Positions 44,196-51,287 of a stretch of 64,000 bases of DNA are shown in pieces; position 1 is the first letter of the stretch, and each line of letters starts with the position of its first letter. This stretch comes from CAJCIY01 sp964245825 (GTDB lineage Bacteria > Actinomycetota > Actinomycetes > Mycobacteriales > CAJCIY01). Position numbers and translations under genes: made by a program. The stretch spans positions 1 to 64,000 of the forward strand of contig CAXTNT010000006.1 in assembly GCA_964245825.1 (NCBI GenBank), written 5' to 3'. A model generated the notes under the pieces. The model saw nothing but the letters and a program-made list of their open reading frames with translations, was not told the DNA's origin and did no database searches.

Positions 44196-45863
44196 TCAGC
44201 CGGGCAGGACCCGGTCCACGATCGCCCGGTGCGCGGCGGCGCTGCGCGTCGGCAGGGTGCCGAACACGACGCCGCCTTCGTCGCCCAGCCGGGTCGCGCA
44301 GAACACGTCGGCGACCTGCGGCGACGCGTGCTCGAGCAGCAGCGAGCCCTGCAGCACCAAGGCGATCCCCTCGACCAGCCGCCGCGCGCCCACCTCGGCT
44401 GACGCGCGGTCGGCGCCGACCGCGGCGACCCGCTCGTCGAGATCGACGAGCGCCGCGTCGTAGTGCCGGTCCGCGCCGGTGGCCGCCGCGAGCTCCTCGC
44501 GCAGGACCGTCCAGGACTGCGGGTCGCGCGCCAGCGCCCGCAGGACGTCGAGCGCGTTGACGTTGCCCGAGCCCTCCCAGATCGAGTTGAGCGGCGCCTC
44601 GCGCAGCATCCGCGGCAGCCCCGACTCCTCGACGTACCCGTTGCCTCCCAGGCACTCCAGCGCCTCCCCGACCATCGGGGTGGAGCGCTTGCAGACCCAG
44701 AACTTGCCCACGGCGGTACCCAGCCGCTTGAAGGCTGCCTCCCGCGGATCGCCGGCCGCGGCCCGGTCGACCGCGCCGGCCAGCCGCAGCGCCAGCACGG
44801 TCGCCGCCTCGGACTCCACCGCGAGGTCCGCCAGCACGGACGTCATCGCCGGCTGGTCGACGAGCCGGGCGCCGAACGCGCGCCGGTGCCGGGCGTGGTG
44901 CACCGCCGCCACCAGCGCGGCGCGCTGCAGCGCCGCGGCGCCGACCACGCAGTCGAGCCGGGTGTGCGTGACCATGTCGATGATCGTGCGTACGCCACGA
45001 CCTTCGGCCCCGACGAGCAGCCCGACGGTGTCGCACAGCTCCACCTCGCTGCTGGCGTTCGACCGGTTGCCGAGCTTGTCCTTCAGCCGCTGCAGCGCGA
45101 AGACGTTGCGTCGGCCGTCGTCGAGCACGCGCGGCACCAGGAAGCACGAGAGGCCTTCGGGCGCCTGCGCGAGGACCAGGAACAGGTCGCTCATCGGCGC
45201 CGAGGTGAACCACTTGTGTCCGGTCAGCAGGTAGCTCTCGTCACCGGCCCCCCGCGCCGTCGTCGTACCCGCGCGGACGTCGGAACCGCCTTGCTTCTCG
45301 GTCATTCCCATGCCCGCCACGAGACCGGCCTTGTCCGCCGGCGGCCGCAGTCCCGGGTCGTACGTCCGGGCCGCCAACAGCGGCTCGAACCGCGCCGCCA
45401 GGGCGGGGGAGTGGCGCAGGGCTGGGATCACCGAGTACGTCATCGAGGTGGGACAGCCGTGCCCCGCCTCCACCTGTCCGACCAGGTACGAACCGGCGGC
45501 GCGGACCACATGCGGCGCGGGCCGCGGGTCCGCCCAGGGCGCGCCGGCCAGGCCGTGCGAGATGGACAGGTCCAGCAGTGCGTGCCAGGCCGGGTGGAAC
45601 TCCACCTCGTCGATCCGGTGGCCGTAGCGGTCGTGGGTGTGCAGGACGGGCTCGTTCTCGTTGGCCTGGCGGGCCCAGGTCTGCACCTGTTCGGTACCCA
45701 GCAGCTCGCCGAGCCGGTGCAGGTCGGGCTCGGCGTGACCGCCACCCTCGCGCGCCAGCGCCGCGAGCAGGACCGGGTCGTCGGCGAGGTCGTGCCCGAC
45801 CAGCGGCGGCACCTGGTTGGTGACCTCGTGCGTGGCGGTCCGGGTCGGCGTGACCAGCGTCAT
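44196..45863 (-). CDS. AidB-like acyl-CoA dehydrogenase
   Basis: A 555-aa flavoprotein of the AidB/acyl-CoA dehydrogenase family. It has the FAD-binding MGMTEKQGGSDV motif, the HKWFTSAP strand, and the C-terminal segment LNSIWEGSGNVNALDVLRAL shared with AidB and other ACADs. In E. coli AidB is induced with the Ada response and protects DNA from alkylation, though this protein may be a plain isovaleryl-type dehydrogenase. ATG 45863 with a CACAGT box 6 bases upstream is consistent with leaderless translation. It would complement ogt and the Ada-AlkA fusion. Confidence 0.88.
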   Translation of the reverse strand: MTLVTPTRTATHEVTNQVPPLVGHDLADDPVLLAALAREGGGHAEPDLHRLGELLGTEQVQTWARQANENEPVLHTHDRYGHRIDEVEFHPAWHALLDLSISHGLAGAPWADPRPAPHVVRAAGSYLVGQVEAGHGCPTSMTYSVIPALRHSPALAARFEPLLAARTYDPGLRPPADKAGLVAGMGMTEKQGGSDVRAGTTTARGAGDESYLLTGHKWFTSAPMSDLFLVLAQAPEGLSCFLVPRVLDDGRRNVFALQRLKDKLGNRSNASSEVELCDTVGLLVGAEGRGVRTIIDMVTHTRLDCVVGAAALQRAALVAAVHHARHRRAFGARLVDQPAMTSVLADLAVESEAATVLALRLAGAVDRAAAGDPREAAFKRLGTAVGKFWVCKRSTPMVGEALECLGGNGYVEESGLPRMLREAPLNSIWEGSGNVNALDVLRALARDPQSWTVLREELAAATGADRHYDAALVDLDERVAAVGADRASAEVGARRLVEGIALVLQGSLLLEHASPQVADVFCATRLGDEGGVVFGTLPTRSAAAHRAIVDRVLPG

Positions 45864-45887
45864 GACGTCACTGTGCCACCGCCCGGC

Positions 45888-46199
45888 TCAGGGCGGGGCC
45901 ACCGTCCGGGTGGTCGGCGGCCGACAGTCGCCGCCGCTGTCGACCGCGACGTAGCGGCCGGCCGAGTCCGACAGCACCGCGGCGAGCCCCCGGTAGGCCG
46001 CTATGACGTGCGCCGTGGCCTCCTGCGCGCTCGCCGCGACCGCCTGCGCGCTGGCTCCCAGGTCGGCGCCGAGCTGCGGGGCGAGGGTGGCGAGCGCGTA
46101 CCCGATGCCGCCCGCGCGCAGGGCCAGGGCGTCGGCCGTCCCCGTCAGTCGCGCGGCGACGCCGAGCAGGTCGGCCGGGGTGACGTCGATGCGGCCCAC
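45888..46199 (-). CDS. EspC-like small secreted-protein candidate (ESX-associated family)
   Basis: A 103-aa Ala-rich, mostly helical protein with the pattern of the EspC/DUF2580 family: IDVTPADLLGVAARLTGTAD at the N-terminus and a long helix ending AGRYVAVD. Such proteins are type VII secretion substrates or associated factors in Mycobacteria. GTG 46199 is supported by a CAGGCT box 6 bases upstream. No ESX machinery lies in the window, so secretion is inferred only. It sits 53 bases downstream of the quinone reductase gene on the same strand, and may belong to its transcript. Confidence 0.65.
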   Translation of the reverse strand: MGRIDVTPADLLGVAARLTGTADALALRAGGIGYALATLAPQLGADLGASAQAVAASAQEATAHVIAAYRGLAAVLSDSAGRYVAVDSGGDCRPPTTRTVAPP

Positions 46200-46251
46200 C
46201 CGACGAGCCTGGCCGCTCCCGGGCGCGCCCGTCGGGCGTCGTCCACAGGCG

Positions 46252-47214
46252 TCAGGGCAGCAGCAGGAGCTTCCCGGTCGTCCGCCGACCCTGCAGCTCG
46301 GTGTGCGCGCGCGACGCCTCGGCCAGCGGATAGCGGTGCGCGATCCGGACGTCCAGCTCGCCGGCCGCAGCCGCACCGAGGATGTCCGCGCAGCGGTCCA
46401 GCAGCTCGGCACGGGTACGGGTGAAGTGCACCAGCGACGGTCGGGCGAGGTACAGCGACCCGCCGGCGTTCAGCCGCTGCGGGTCTACCGGCGGCACCGG
46501 GCCCGAGGCCGCGCCGTACAGCACGCAGAAACCCCGGGGGCGCAACGCTTTCAGGCTGTCGTCGAAGGTCGCGGCGCCGACCCCGTCGTACACCGCGGCC
46601 ACGCCCTCGCCGCCGGTGGAGTCCTTCGCCGCGGTCACCACGTCGTCGTAGCCGACGACGACGTCCGCGCCGGCCGCCCGGGCCAGGTCGGCCTTCGGGC
46701 CCCCGCCGGTCGAGGCGACGACGTGCCCGCCGCGGGCCTTCACCAGCTGGGTCAGCAGCAGGCCGACTCCGCCGGCGGCGGCGTGCACGACGACCCAGTC
46801 ACCGGGTTGGACCGCGTACACGCTGTGGCACAGGTAGTGCGCGGTCAGTCCCTGCAGCATCAGGGCCGCGGCCACCTCGTCGGTCAGGCCGGTAGGCACC
46901 GGTACCGCCTCGGCCGCCGGGACAGCGACGAACTCGGCGTACGAGCCGGCTGCCCCCTTCCACGCCACGTGGTCGCCGACGGCCACGTCGGTCACGTCAC
47001 CACCGAGGGCGACCACCTCACCTGCGCCCTCACTGCCCAGGACGGCGGGCAGCGGCAGCGGATAGACCCCGGCGCGCTGGTAGGTGTCGATGTAGTTCAC
47101 CCCGGCCGCGATGGTGCGGACCAGCACCTCCCCGGCCGCGGGCACCGGCTCGGGGACGTCCTCGGCGCGCAGGACGTCGGGACCACCGGGCGCTCGGACG
47201 ACGACGGCACGCAT
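46252..47214 (-). CDS. qor: NADPH:quinone reductase
   Basis: Medium-chain dehydrogenase/reductase family, zinc-free quinone reductase type, 320 aa. It has the N-terminal GroES-like fold (MRAVVVRAPGGPDVL), the nucleotide-binding AAAGGVGLLLTQLVKARGG and the TGGGPKADLARAAGAD specificity region. It probably reduces quinones with NADPH. ATG 47214 is the first clear start; the frame is open upstream across the divergent gene's leader. A second enzyme of this family lies at 57963-58940. Confidence 0.9.
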   Translation of the reverse strand: MRAVVVRAPGGPDVLRAEDVPEPVPAAGEVLVRTIAAGVNYIDTYQRAGVYPLPLPAVLGSEGAGEVVALGGDVTDVAVGDHVAWKGAAGSYAEFVAVPAAEAVPVPTGLTDEVAAALMLQGLTAHYLCHSVYAVQPGDWVVVHAAAGGVGLLLTQLVKARGGHVVASTGGGPKADLARAAGADVVVGYDDVVTAAKDSTGGEGVAAVYDGVGAATFDDSLKALRPRGFCVLYGAASGPVPPVDPQRLNAGGSLYLARPSLVHFTRTRAELLDRCADILGAAAAGELDVRIAHRYPLAEASRAHTELQGRRTTGKLLLLP

Positions 47215-47350
47215 GGGTGACCCCGTACCCGTGCGGCCACGGGTCATCCCCGGACGTGGCAGGCTGGCCGCCGACGGCACACCGCCCGCCGCTGCGGCGG
47301 AGGCGTTGCGAACACCGCCCTGCGCGGGCGACGAGCGAGGGATCGACGAC

Positions 47351-48400
47351 GTGGTGAAGAAGAAGGCCACCGGGATGAGCAAGCGGCTCGGGTTCACCGA
47401 CCGCGCCACCATCAACGAGAACAAGGACATCCTCCGCTACAACGAGCGCCTCGAACGTGAGGCGCAGGGGCTGCCGCCGGACTCGCCGCGCGCCCGGAGC
47501 AGCGCTCCGCGGCCCGAGCGCGGTGTCCGTCCCGAGCGAGGAGCCCGCCCGGAACGGGGTGCGCCGCCCGAGCGCAGTGACCGGCCCGCACGGCCGCCGC
47601 GTGCGGCCCGCCCACCACGTCCACCGGCGCTCGACGACGAGCAGACGGCGGCGCTGCGTACGGCGTACCAAGGCGCGGTGGGGGAGTCCGGGCTCGAGCC
47701 GGCCGCCGAGCAGGTCCTGGCGGCGCTGGCCGGGCACGCCACGTTCGAGCGCGCGACGATGACGGGCTGGGAGGCGGCGGCCGGTGGCCATGCCGAGGAC
47801 CGCACCGCCGAGCAGTGGGAGCTGCTACGAGCCGCTTGGCTGCGGATCCGGCTGGCGTTGCTCGAGGCGTACGTGGTGATCAAGCCCGAGGCGCAGGAGG
47901 TGCTCGACCGGGAGCGCAAGCAGCAGGCTCGGCTGGCCAAGCCGCAGCGACCGCGGCGCCGTCCGGGCAACGGGCCGTCCGAACGCGGCCCGAAGCAACC
48001 GAGAGCATCGCGGCCGCCGCGCATCCCCTCTCCGGCCGACCTCGCCCGCCGCGCGGCCGTGCCCGGCTCCCCATCGGCACACCCGAGCCAGGACGAGCCG
48101 GTGTCGCACGGCCCAGTGCCGGCCGAGCCGGCGGTGGACGAGCCGGCGGTGGACGAGCCGGCGGTGGACGAGCCGGCGATCCCGGGGGAGACCGCGAGCG
48201 ACCCGGCGCCGTTGCTGGCCGACCTCGCCGTGGAGACCGGCGGCGCCGACCCTGAGAGCGACGTCAGCCTCGACCCGCCCGAGGTCGAGCCGCCGGCCGA
48301 GGTGTTGGTGCCGGCGGATGCGCCCGAGACCGAGCACGCGGTCTACGCCGCGCCCACCCCGGCCGAGGCTGACGAGGACCAGCTCACCCTCGGGTTCTAG
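47351..48400 (+). CDS. Unidentified protein with charged repeats and C-terminal QLTLGF
   Basis: A 349-aa protein I do not recognise. The N-terminal block (SKRLGFTDRATINENKDILR) and a helical middle (DRTAEQWELLRAAWLRIRLA) flank low-complexity regions: PERG/PERS repeats near 55-75 and three PAVDE units. The last residues DEDQLTLGF resemble a beta-clamp binding motif (QLxLxF), which is suggestive only. The start among GTG 47351, GTG 47354 and ATG 47375 is uncertain; GAGGGA precedes the first. Its final 40 bases are duplicated at 50037-50076. Confidence 0.8.
   Translation: MVKKKATGMSKRLGFTDRATINENKDILRYNERLEREAQGLPPDSPRARSSAPRPERGVRPERGARPERGAPPERSDRPARPPRAARPPRPPALDDEQTAALRTAYQGAVGESGLEPAAEQVLAALAGHATFERATMTGWEAAAGGHAEDRTAEQWELLRAAWLRIRLALLEAYVVIKPEAQEVLDRERKQQARLAKPQRPRRRPGNGPSERGPKQPRASRPPRIPSPADLARRAAVPGSPSAHPSQDEPVSHGPVPAEPAVDEPAVDEPAVDEPAIPGETASDPAPLLADLAVETGGADPESDVSLDPPEVEPPAEVLVPADAPETEHAVYAAPTPAEADEDQLTLGF
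48127..48171 (+). repeat. 15-bp tandem repeat encoding three PAVDE units
   Basis: GCCGGCGGTGGACGA is repeated exactly at 48127-48141, 48142-48156 and 48157-48171, in frame, within the unidentified 349-aa protein. The identical copies suggest recent slippage. Confidence 0.85.
48361..48400 (+). repeat. Left copy of the 40-bp direct repeat (gene 3' end)
   Basis: Covers the last 12 codons plus the TAG stop of the 349-aa protein (GGCCGAGGCTGACGAGG and on to TTCTAG). It is identical to 50037-50076 except for T instead of C at the tenth base. It marks the left edge of the low-GC island. Confidence 0.93.
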
Positions 48401-48471
48401 TGCGCGTGAACGCATCTGGCGAGCCAACGCGGCTGACCCGTTGCACTACGTGACAGGTACGGGTGGTTCGC

Positions 48472-48500
48472 TTGACGGACCGTGAGCTCGGGCTTACCGT
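48472..48500 (+). promoter_or_regulatory. Promoter of the island operon
   Basis: TTGACG (48472-48477) and TACCGT (48495-48500) are 17 bases apart, a good match to the housekeeping consensus, 27 bases before the first island ATG. The island therefore carries its own promoter. Confidence 0.65.
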
Positions 48501-48526
48501 GGCGCTGCCAAGGTAGGGGGTGGGGT

Positions 48527-49354
48527 ATGGGACTCAAGCTGCTGCGTCGTGTGTGGCTACTCGCGGCAATGACCGCTCTCTTCGTGACCTCCGTTTACAT
48601 CGTTGCGAGCCCGGCAAACGCCGAGATTCCCACCTGTGGAGCGCAAAGCCCCTACAACTATCACACCGGATACATCGTGTCGCCTAACACGGGTACGGCT
48701 TGGGAAGGTGCTGGAGTCGACATCACCAACCAGTATGGCGCGGTCTGCGACACCGATCATTCTGCCCCGAACCCCTCCTTGTCGGGCCACCACGCGCTCG
48801 GGAGCAACTTCACAACCGCGTATTCGATGATCGCCGCGAACGATAGTTGCGGGTGGGTACAGACAGGCATTATCCGCGGATATGGATCGCCGCAGTATAT
48901 CTGGGCAGAAGAGGCCTACTGCGATGCTTCTGGAAACCTTCATTGGGCAGACTACTTTCCTGCCAGCCCTACGATAGCGAACGGGACAACATACGACTAC
49001 AAGAACATATACGTTTCGTCCTGTGGGTGCGAAGAAGCGATTGTGGCCAACACCACCGTCGTTCTGGCGACTTGGTTTGATCCATACGGGACATGGTCCG
49101 GTGGGTCGGATGGGCTGCATTTCGACCCGCAGTACGACGGCGAGACGACGTACAAAGAGAGCGACATCATGGGCGTGCCATCGAGCCATACCAGTTTCGC
49201 TGGGCTGGGCGTGCAGCGCTCTGCTGACGACGCGACGCAAGGCTTGCCGTGCGGATACCTCGGCACAGAAGGTAACGACAACCCTACTCGGTGGACGCAT
49301 TCCGTAGTAACTCCGTGCAAGGCGTTTGATATTTGGACGGCGCATACCTCATGA
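48527..49354 (+). CDS. Secreted protein on the low-GC island, unknown function
   Basis: A 275-aa protein with a Sec signal peptide (residues 1-31, ending SPANA before EIPTC) and eight or more cysteines in the mature part, for example CGAQSPYNYH, CDTDH, SCGW, SCGCEEA and CGYLG. No domain is recognised. ATG 48527 follows an AGG-rich stretch (AGGTAGGGGG). GC is about 50-55% by hand counting, unlike the 70+% neighbours. Its stop overlaps the start of the lipoprotein gene (ATGA at 49351-49354), so the two are probably translated together. Confidence 0.85.
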   Translation: MGLKLLRRVWLLAAMTALFVTSVYIVASPANAEIPTCGAQSPYNYHTGYIVSPNTGTAWEGAGVDITNQYGAVCDTDHSAPNPSLSGHHALGSNFTTAYSMIAANDSCGWVQTGIIRGYGSPQYIWAEEAYCDASGNLHWADYFPASPTIANGTTYDYKNIYVSSCGCEEAIVANTTVVLATWFDPYGTWSGGSDGLHFDPQYDGETTYKESDIMGVPSSHTSFAGLGVQRSADDATQGLPCGYLGTEGNDNPTRWTHSVVTPCKAFDIWTAHTS

Positions 49355-50004
49355 AAGTCAGGAAGTCGCGGGAAATTGCACCGACGGCGCGCGCGCTCGG
49401 AATGGCTGTCCTGCTCGCACTTAGCCTCGGCGCGTGCGAATTGCACACTTCCCATGCGGGAAATTCGCGTGTCGCCGTAAGCAGCGCGCCGGTGAGTACG
49501 TCCCCCCCGGCAGCGGCACCCGCGCGGCCTCGGTTGGATCTCTCTTCCATCACGGGCACACAGCAAATCGGAGATAACATCTTTGCCCAAGAGATTCCCG
49601 CCGGTTACGAGCCAAAAATCACGCGGGGGCAAGCAATAGATGCCGCCACCGGAACATCGGGGGATCCGAGCGCTGACGCGTATCTGGTCTCCTACGAGGA
49701 CCGGAACGGCACAATCAGCAACGGCGATGTGGCACAGACCGAGCCCAAGGTACCGCTAGCGCCCGCGTGGCTTGTGGAAATGACGGACACGGATGTGTCG
49801 ATTGCAGGGCCCCCCAACCGGCCTCCTGTCGACTCGAGCAACAGCGCGTGCACTGATGTCGTGGCGGTCAGCAGCGACACTGGGTCCATCCTGGACAAAT
49901 ACAGCGAGTGCGTCGCCTACGGAGTGGCGTCTCCACATGGCCCGTACTCCGTTCCCCCTGGCAAGGGCCGTCCTCAGACGACTGCCACGCCTCCCGGCTG
50001 GTAG
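49351..50004 (+). CDS. Lipoprotein on the low-GC island
   Basis: A 217-aa protein with a type II signal peptide and lipobox LSLGAC, then a Pro/Ser-rich linker (SSAPVSTSPPAAAPA) and a globular domain with no recognised family; two cysteines (ACTDV, SEC) lie near the end. ATG 49351 overlaps the upstream stop; an in-frame TTG at 49333 is less likely. A short stem, AGCCA-TAC-TGGCT (50003-50015), follows the stop, which may end the transcript. Together with the preceding gene it forms the island's whole cargo. Confidence 0.82.
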   Translation: MKVRKSREIAPTARALGMAVLLALSLGACELHTSHAGNSRVAVSSAPVSTSPPAAAPARPRLDLSSITGTQQIGDNIFAQEIPAGYEPKITRGQAIDAATGTSGDPSADAYLVSYEDRNGTISNGDVAQTEPKVPLAPAWLVEMTDTDVSIAGPPNRPPVDSSNSACTDVVAVSSDTGSILDKYSECVAYGVASPHGPYSVPPGKGRPQTTATPPGW

Positions 50005-50036
50005 CCATACTGGCTGCTACCTGAGCTTGCTCCGGC

Positions 50037-50076
50037 GGCCGAGGCCGACGAGGACCAGCTCACCCTCGGGTTCTAG
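50037..50076 (+). repeat. Right copy of the 40-bp direct repeat
   Basis: 39 of 40 bases match 48361-48400, including the in-frame DEDQLTLGF codons and TAG. Here it lies outside the plus-strand gene, and its last 4 bases (CTAG) form the stop of the ABC ATPase gene on the other strand. It looks like the original 3' end, displaced when the island entered. Confidence 0.93.
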
Positions 50077-50792
50077 AGGGGCAGGCCGAACCGGGCCGAG
50101 TACCGGCCGCTCTGCTCGCTGACGGCGATCGGCAGGCCGAAGCAGCTCGACAGCGAGGCGCTGGTCAGCGTCGCGGCGATCGGGCCGGCGGCCACGACCC
50201 GACCGGAGCGCAGCAGCAGCGCGTGCGTGGTCCGGGCGGGGATCTCCTCGACGTGGTGGGTGACGAGCACGGTCGCCGGGGCGCTCGGGTCGGCGGCCAG
50301 TCGGCCGAGCCATAGCAACAGCGCCTCCCGGCCCGCGAGGTCGAGCCCGGCCGAGGGCTCGTCCAGCAGCAGCAGCTCGGGGTCGGTCATCAGCGCCCGG
50401 GCGATCAGCACCCGCTGCCGCTCTCCGACCGACAGGGTCCCGTAGCCCCGGGGGGCCAGCGCACGGCAGCCGAGCCGGCCGAGCAGCGAGCGGGCCCGGG
50501 TCTCGTCGACCTCGTCGTAGCTCTCCTCACCGCGCCGGACCAGCGCGTACGCCGCGGTCAGCACCACGTCCAGCACCCGCTCGTCGGCCGGCACGTCCAA
50601 AGGCCCGGCCACGCCGACGGTGTCGACCGTCGCGTGGTCCGCCGCCGCAGCCAGCAGCGTGGACTTGCCCGCTCCGTTCGCGCCGAGCACGACCCAGCGT
50701 TCGCCGGACCGGACCGTCCAGTCGACGCCCGCCAGCAGCCGGGCGTCGTCTGGGGCGGTCACCGTCAGGTCGCGCAGCCGTAGCAGGTCCAC
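50073..50792 (-). CDS. ABC transporter ATP-binding protein
   Basis: A 239-aa ATPase with Walker A GANGAGKST, the signature LSVGERQR, Walker B LLLLDEPSAGLD and the H-loop THHVEE. The fold resembles stand-alone ABC ATPases of iron or metal transport, but no permease gene is adjacent, so the substrate is unknown. GTG 50792; a TACGGT box lies 6 bases upstream, so it is probably leaderless. Its stop lies within the right-hand repeat of the island. Confidence 0.88.
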   Translation of the reverse strand: MDLLRLRDLTVTAPDDARLLAGVDWTVRSGERWVVLGANGAGKSTLLAAAADHATVDTVGVAGPLDVPADERVLDVVLTAAYALVRRGEESYDEVDETRARSLLGRLGCRALAPRGYGTLSVGERQRVLIARALMTDPELLLLDEPSAGLDLAGREALLLWLGRLAADPSAPATVLVTHHVEEIPARTTHALLLRSGRVVAAGPIAATLTSASLSSCFGLPIAVSEQSGRYSARFGLPL

Positions 50793-50866
50793 CCCCGCAC
50801 CGTAGAAGTTGCCGGGCCCGACACCCCGCAGGCGCGCCGAACCCGCTGGCGAGGGAGGATCAGGGC

Positions 50867-51283
50867 ATGGAACGTTCCCGGGCCGAGTCCGTGGTCGCCG
50901 CGCTGCGCGCCCGCCAGGTGATGGCGCACGTGGCCGAGGCCGGTGTCTACCGCTGCGGCGTCCGCGTGGTGCTGCCCGACGGGCGCGAGGCGCTCTGGGA
51001 CACCGACGGCGCCGCGGCGCTGGATGCGCAGGTGCTGCGCGACGGCGTGCTCGTCGGCTTCGTCCCGGCCATCCCGGGCAGCGAGGATTTCGACGAGGCG
51101 CAGGTCATCGAGGCCATCGCCGGCGTCGACTACGACGACCCGGAGCGCAACGACCCGGGCTCGGTCGGGGTCCCCGAGCGCAAGCCGATGGGCGAGCGCG
51201 GCGGGCTGCAGGAGACGGTCCCGCGCACCGTCGGTAGGCCCGGCCGGGCGGGGCGGCTCGGTCGCCTGCTCGGCCGCGGCTGA
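50867..51283 (+). CDS. Unidentified 138-aa protein
   Basis: A small protein with a predicted mixed fold (VYRCGVRVVLPDGREALWDTDGA) followed by a charged, low-complexity C-terminus (RPGRAGRLGRLLGRG). I do not recognise a family. ATG 50867 follows GGAGG. It lies 4 bases upstream of the helicase gene, so the two are probably co-transcribed and the protein may act with it. Confidence 0.7.
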   Translation: MERSRAESVVAALRARQVMAHVAEAGVYRCGVRVVLPDGREALWDTDGAAALDAQVLRDGVLVGFVPAIPGSEDFDEAQVIEAIAGVDYDDPERNDPGSVGVPERKPMGERGGLQETVPRTVGRPGRAGRLGRLLGRG

Positions 51284-51287
51284 CCTG

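Noticed and set aside
48401..50036. An integrase or transposase gene inside the low-GC island
   Set aside because: Only the two secreted-protein genes have coding character; no recombinase motif was found on either strand.
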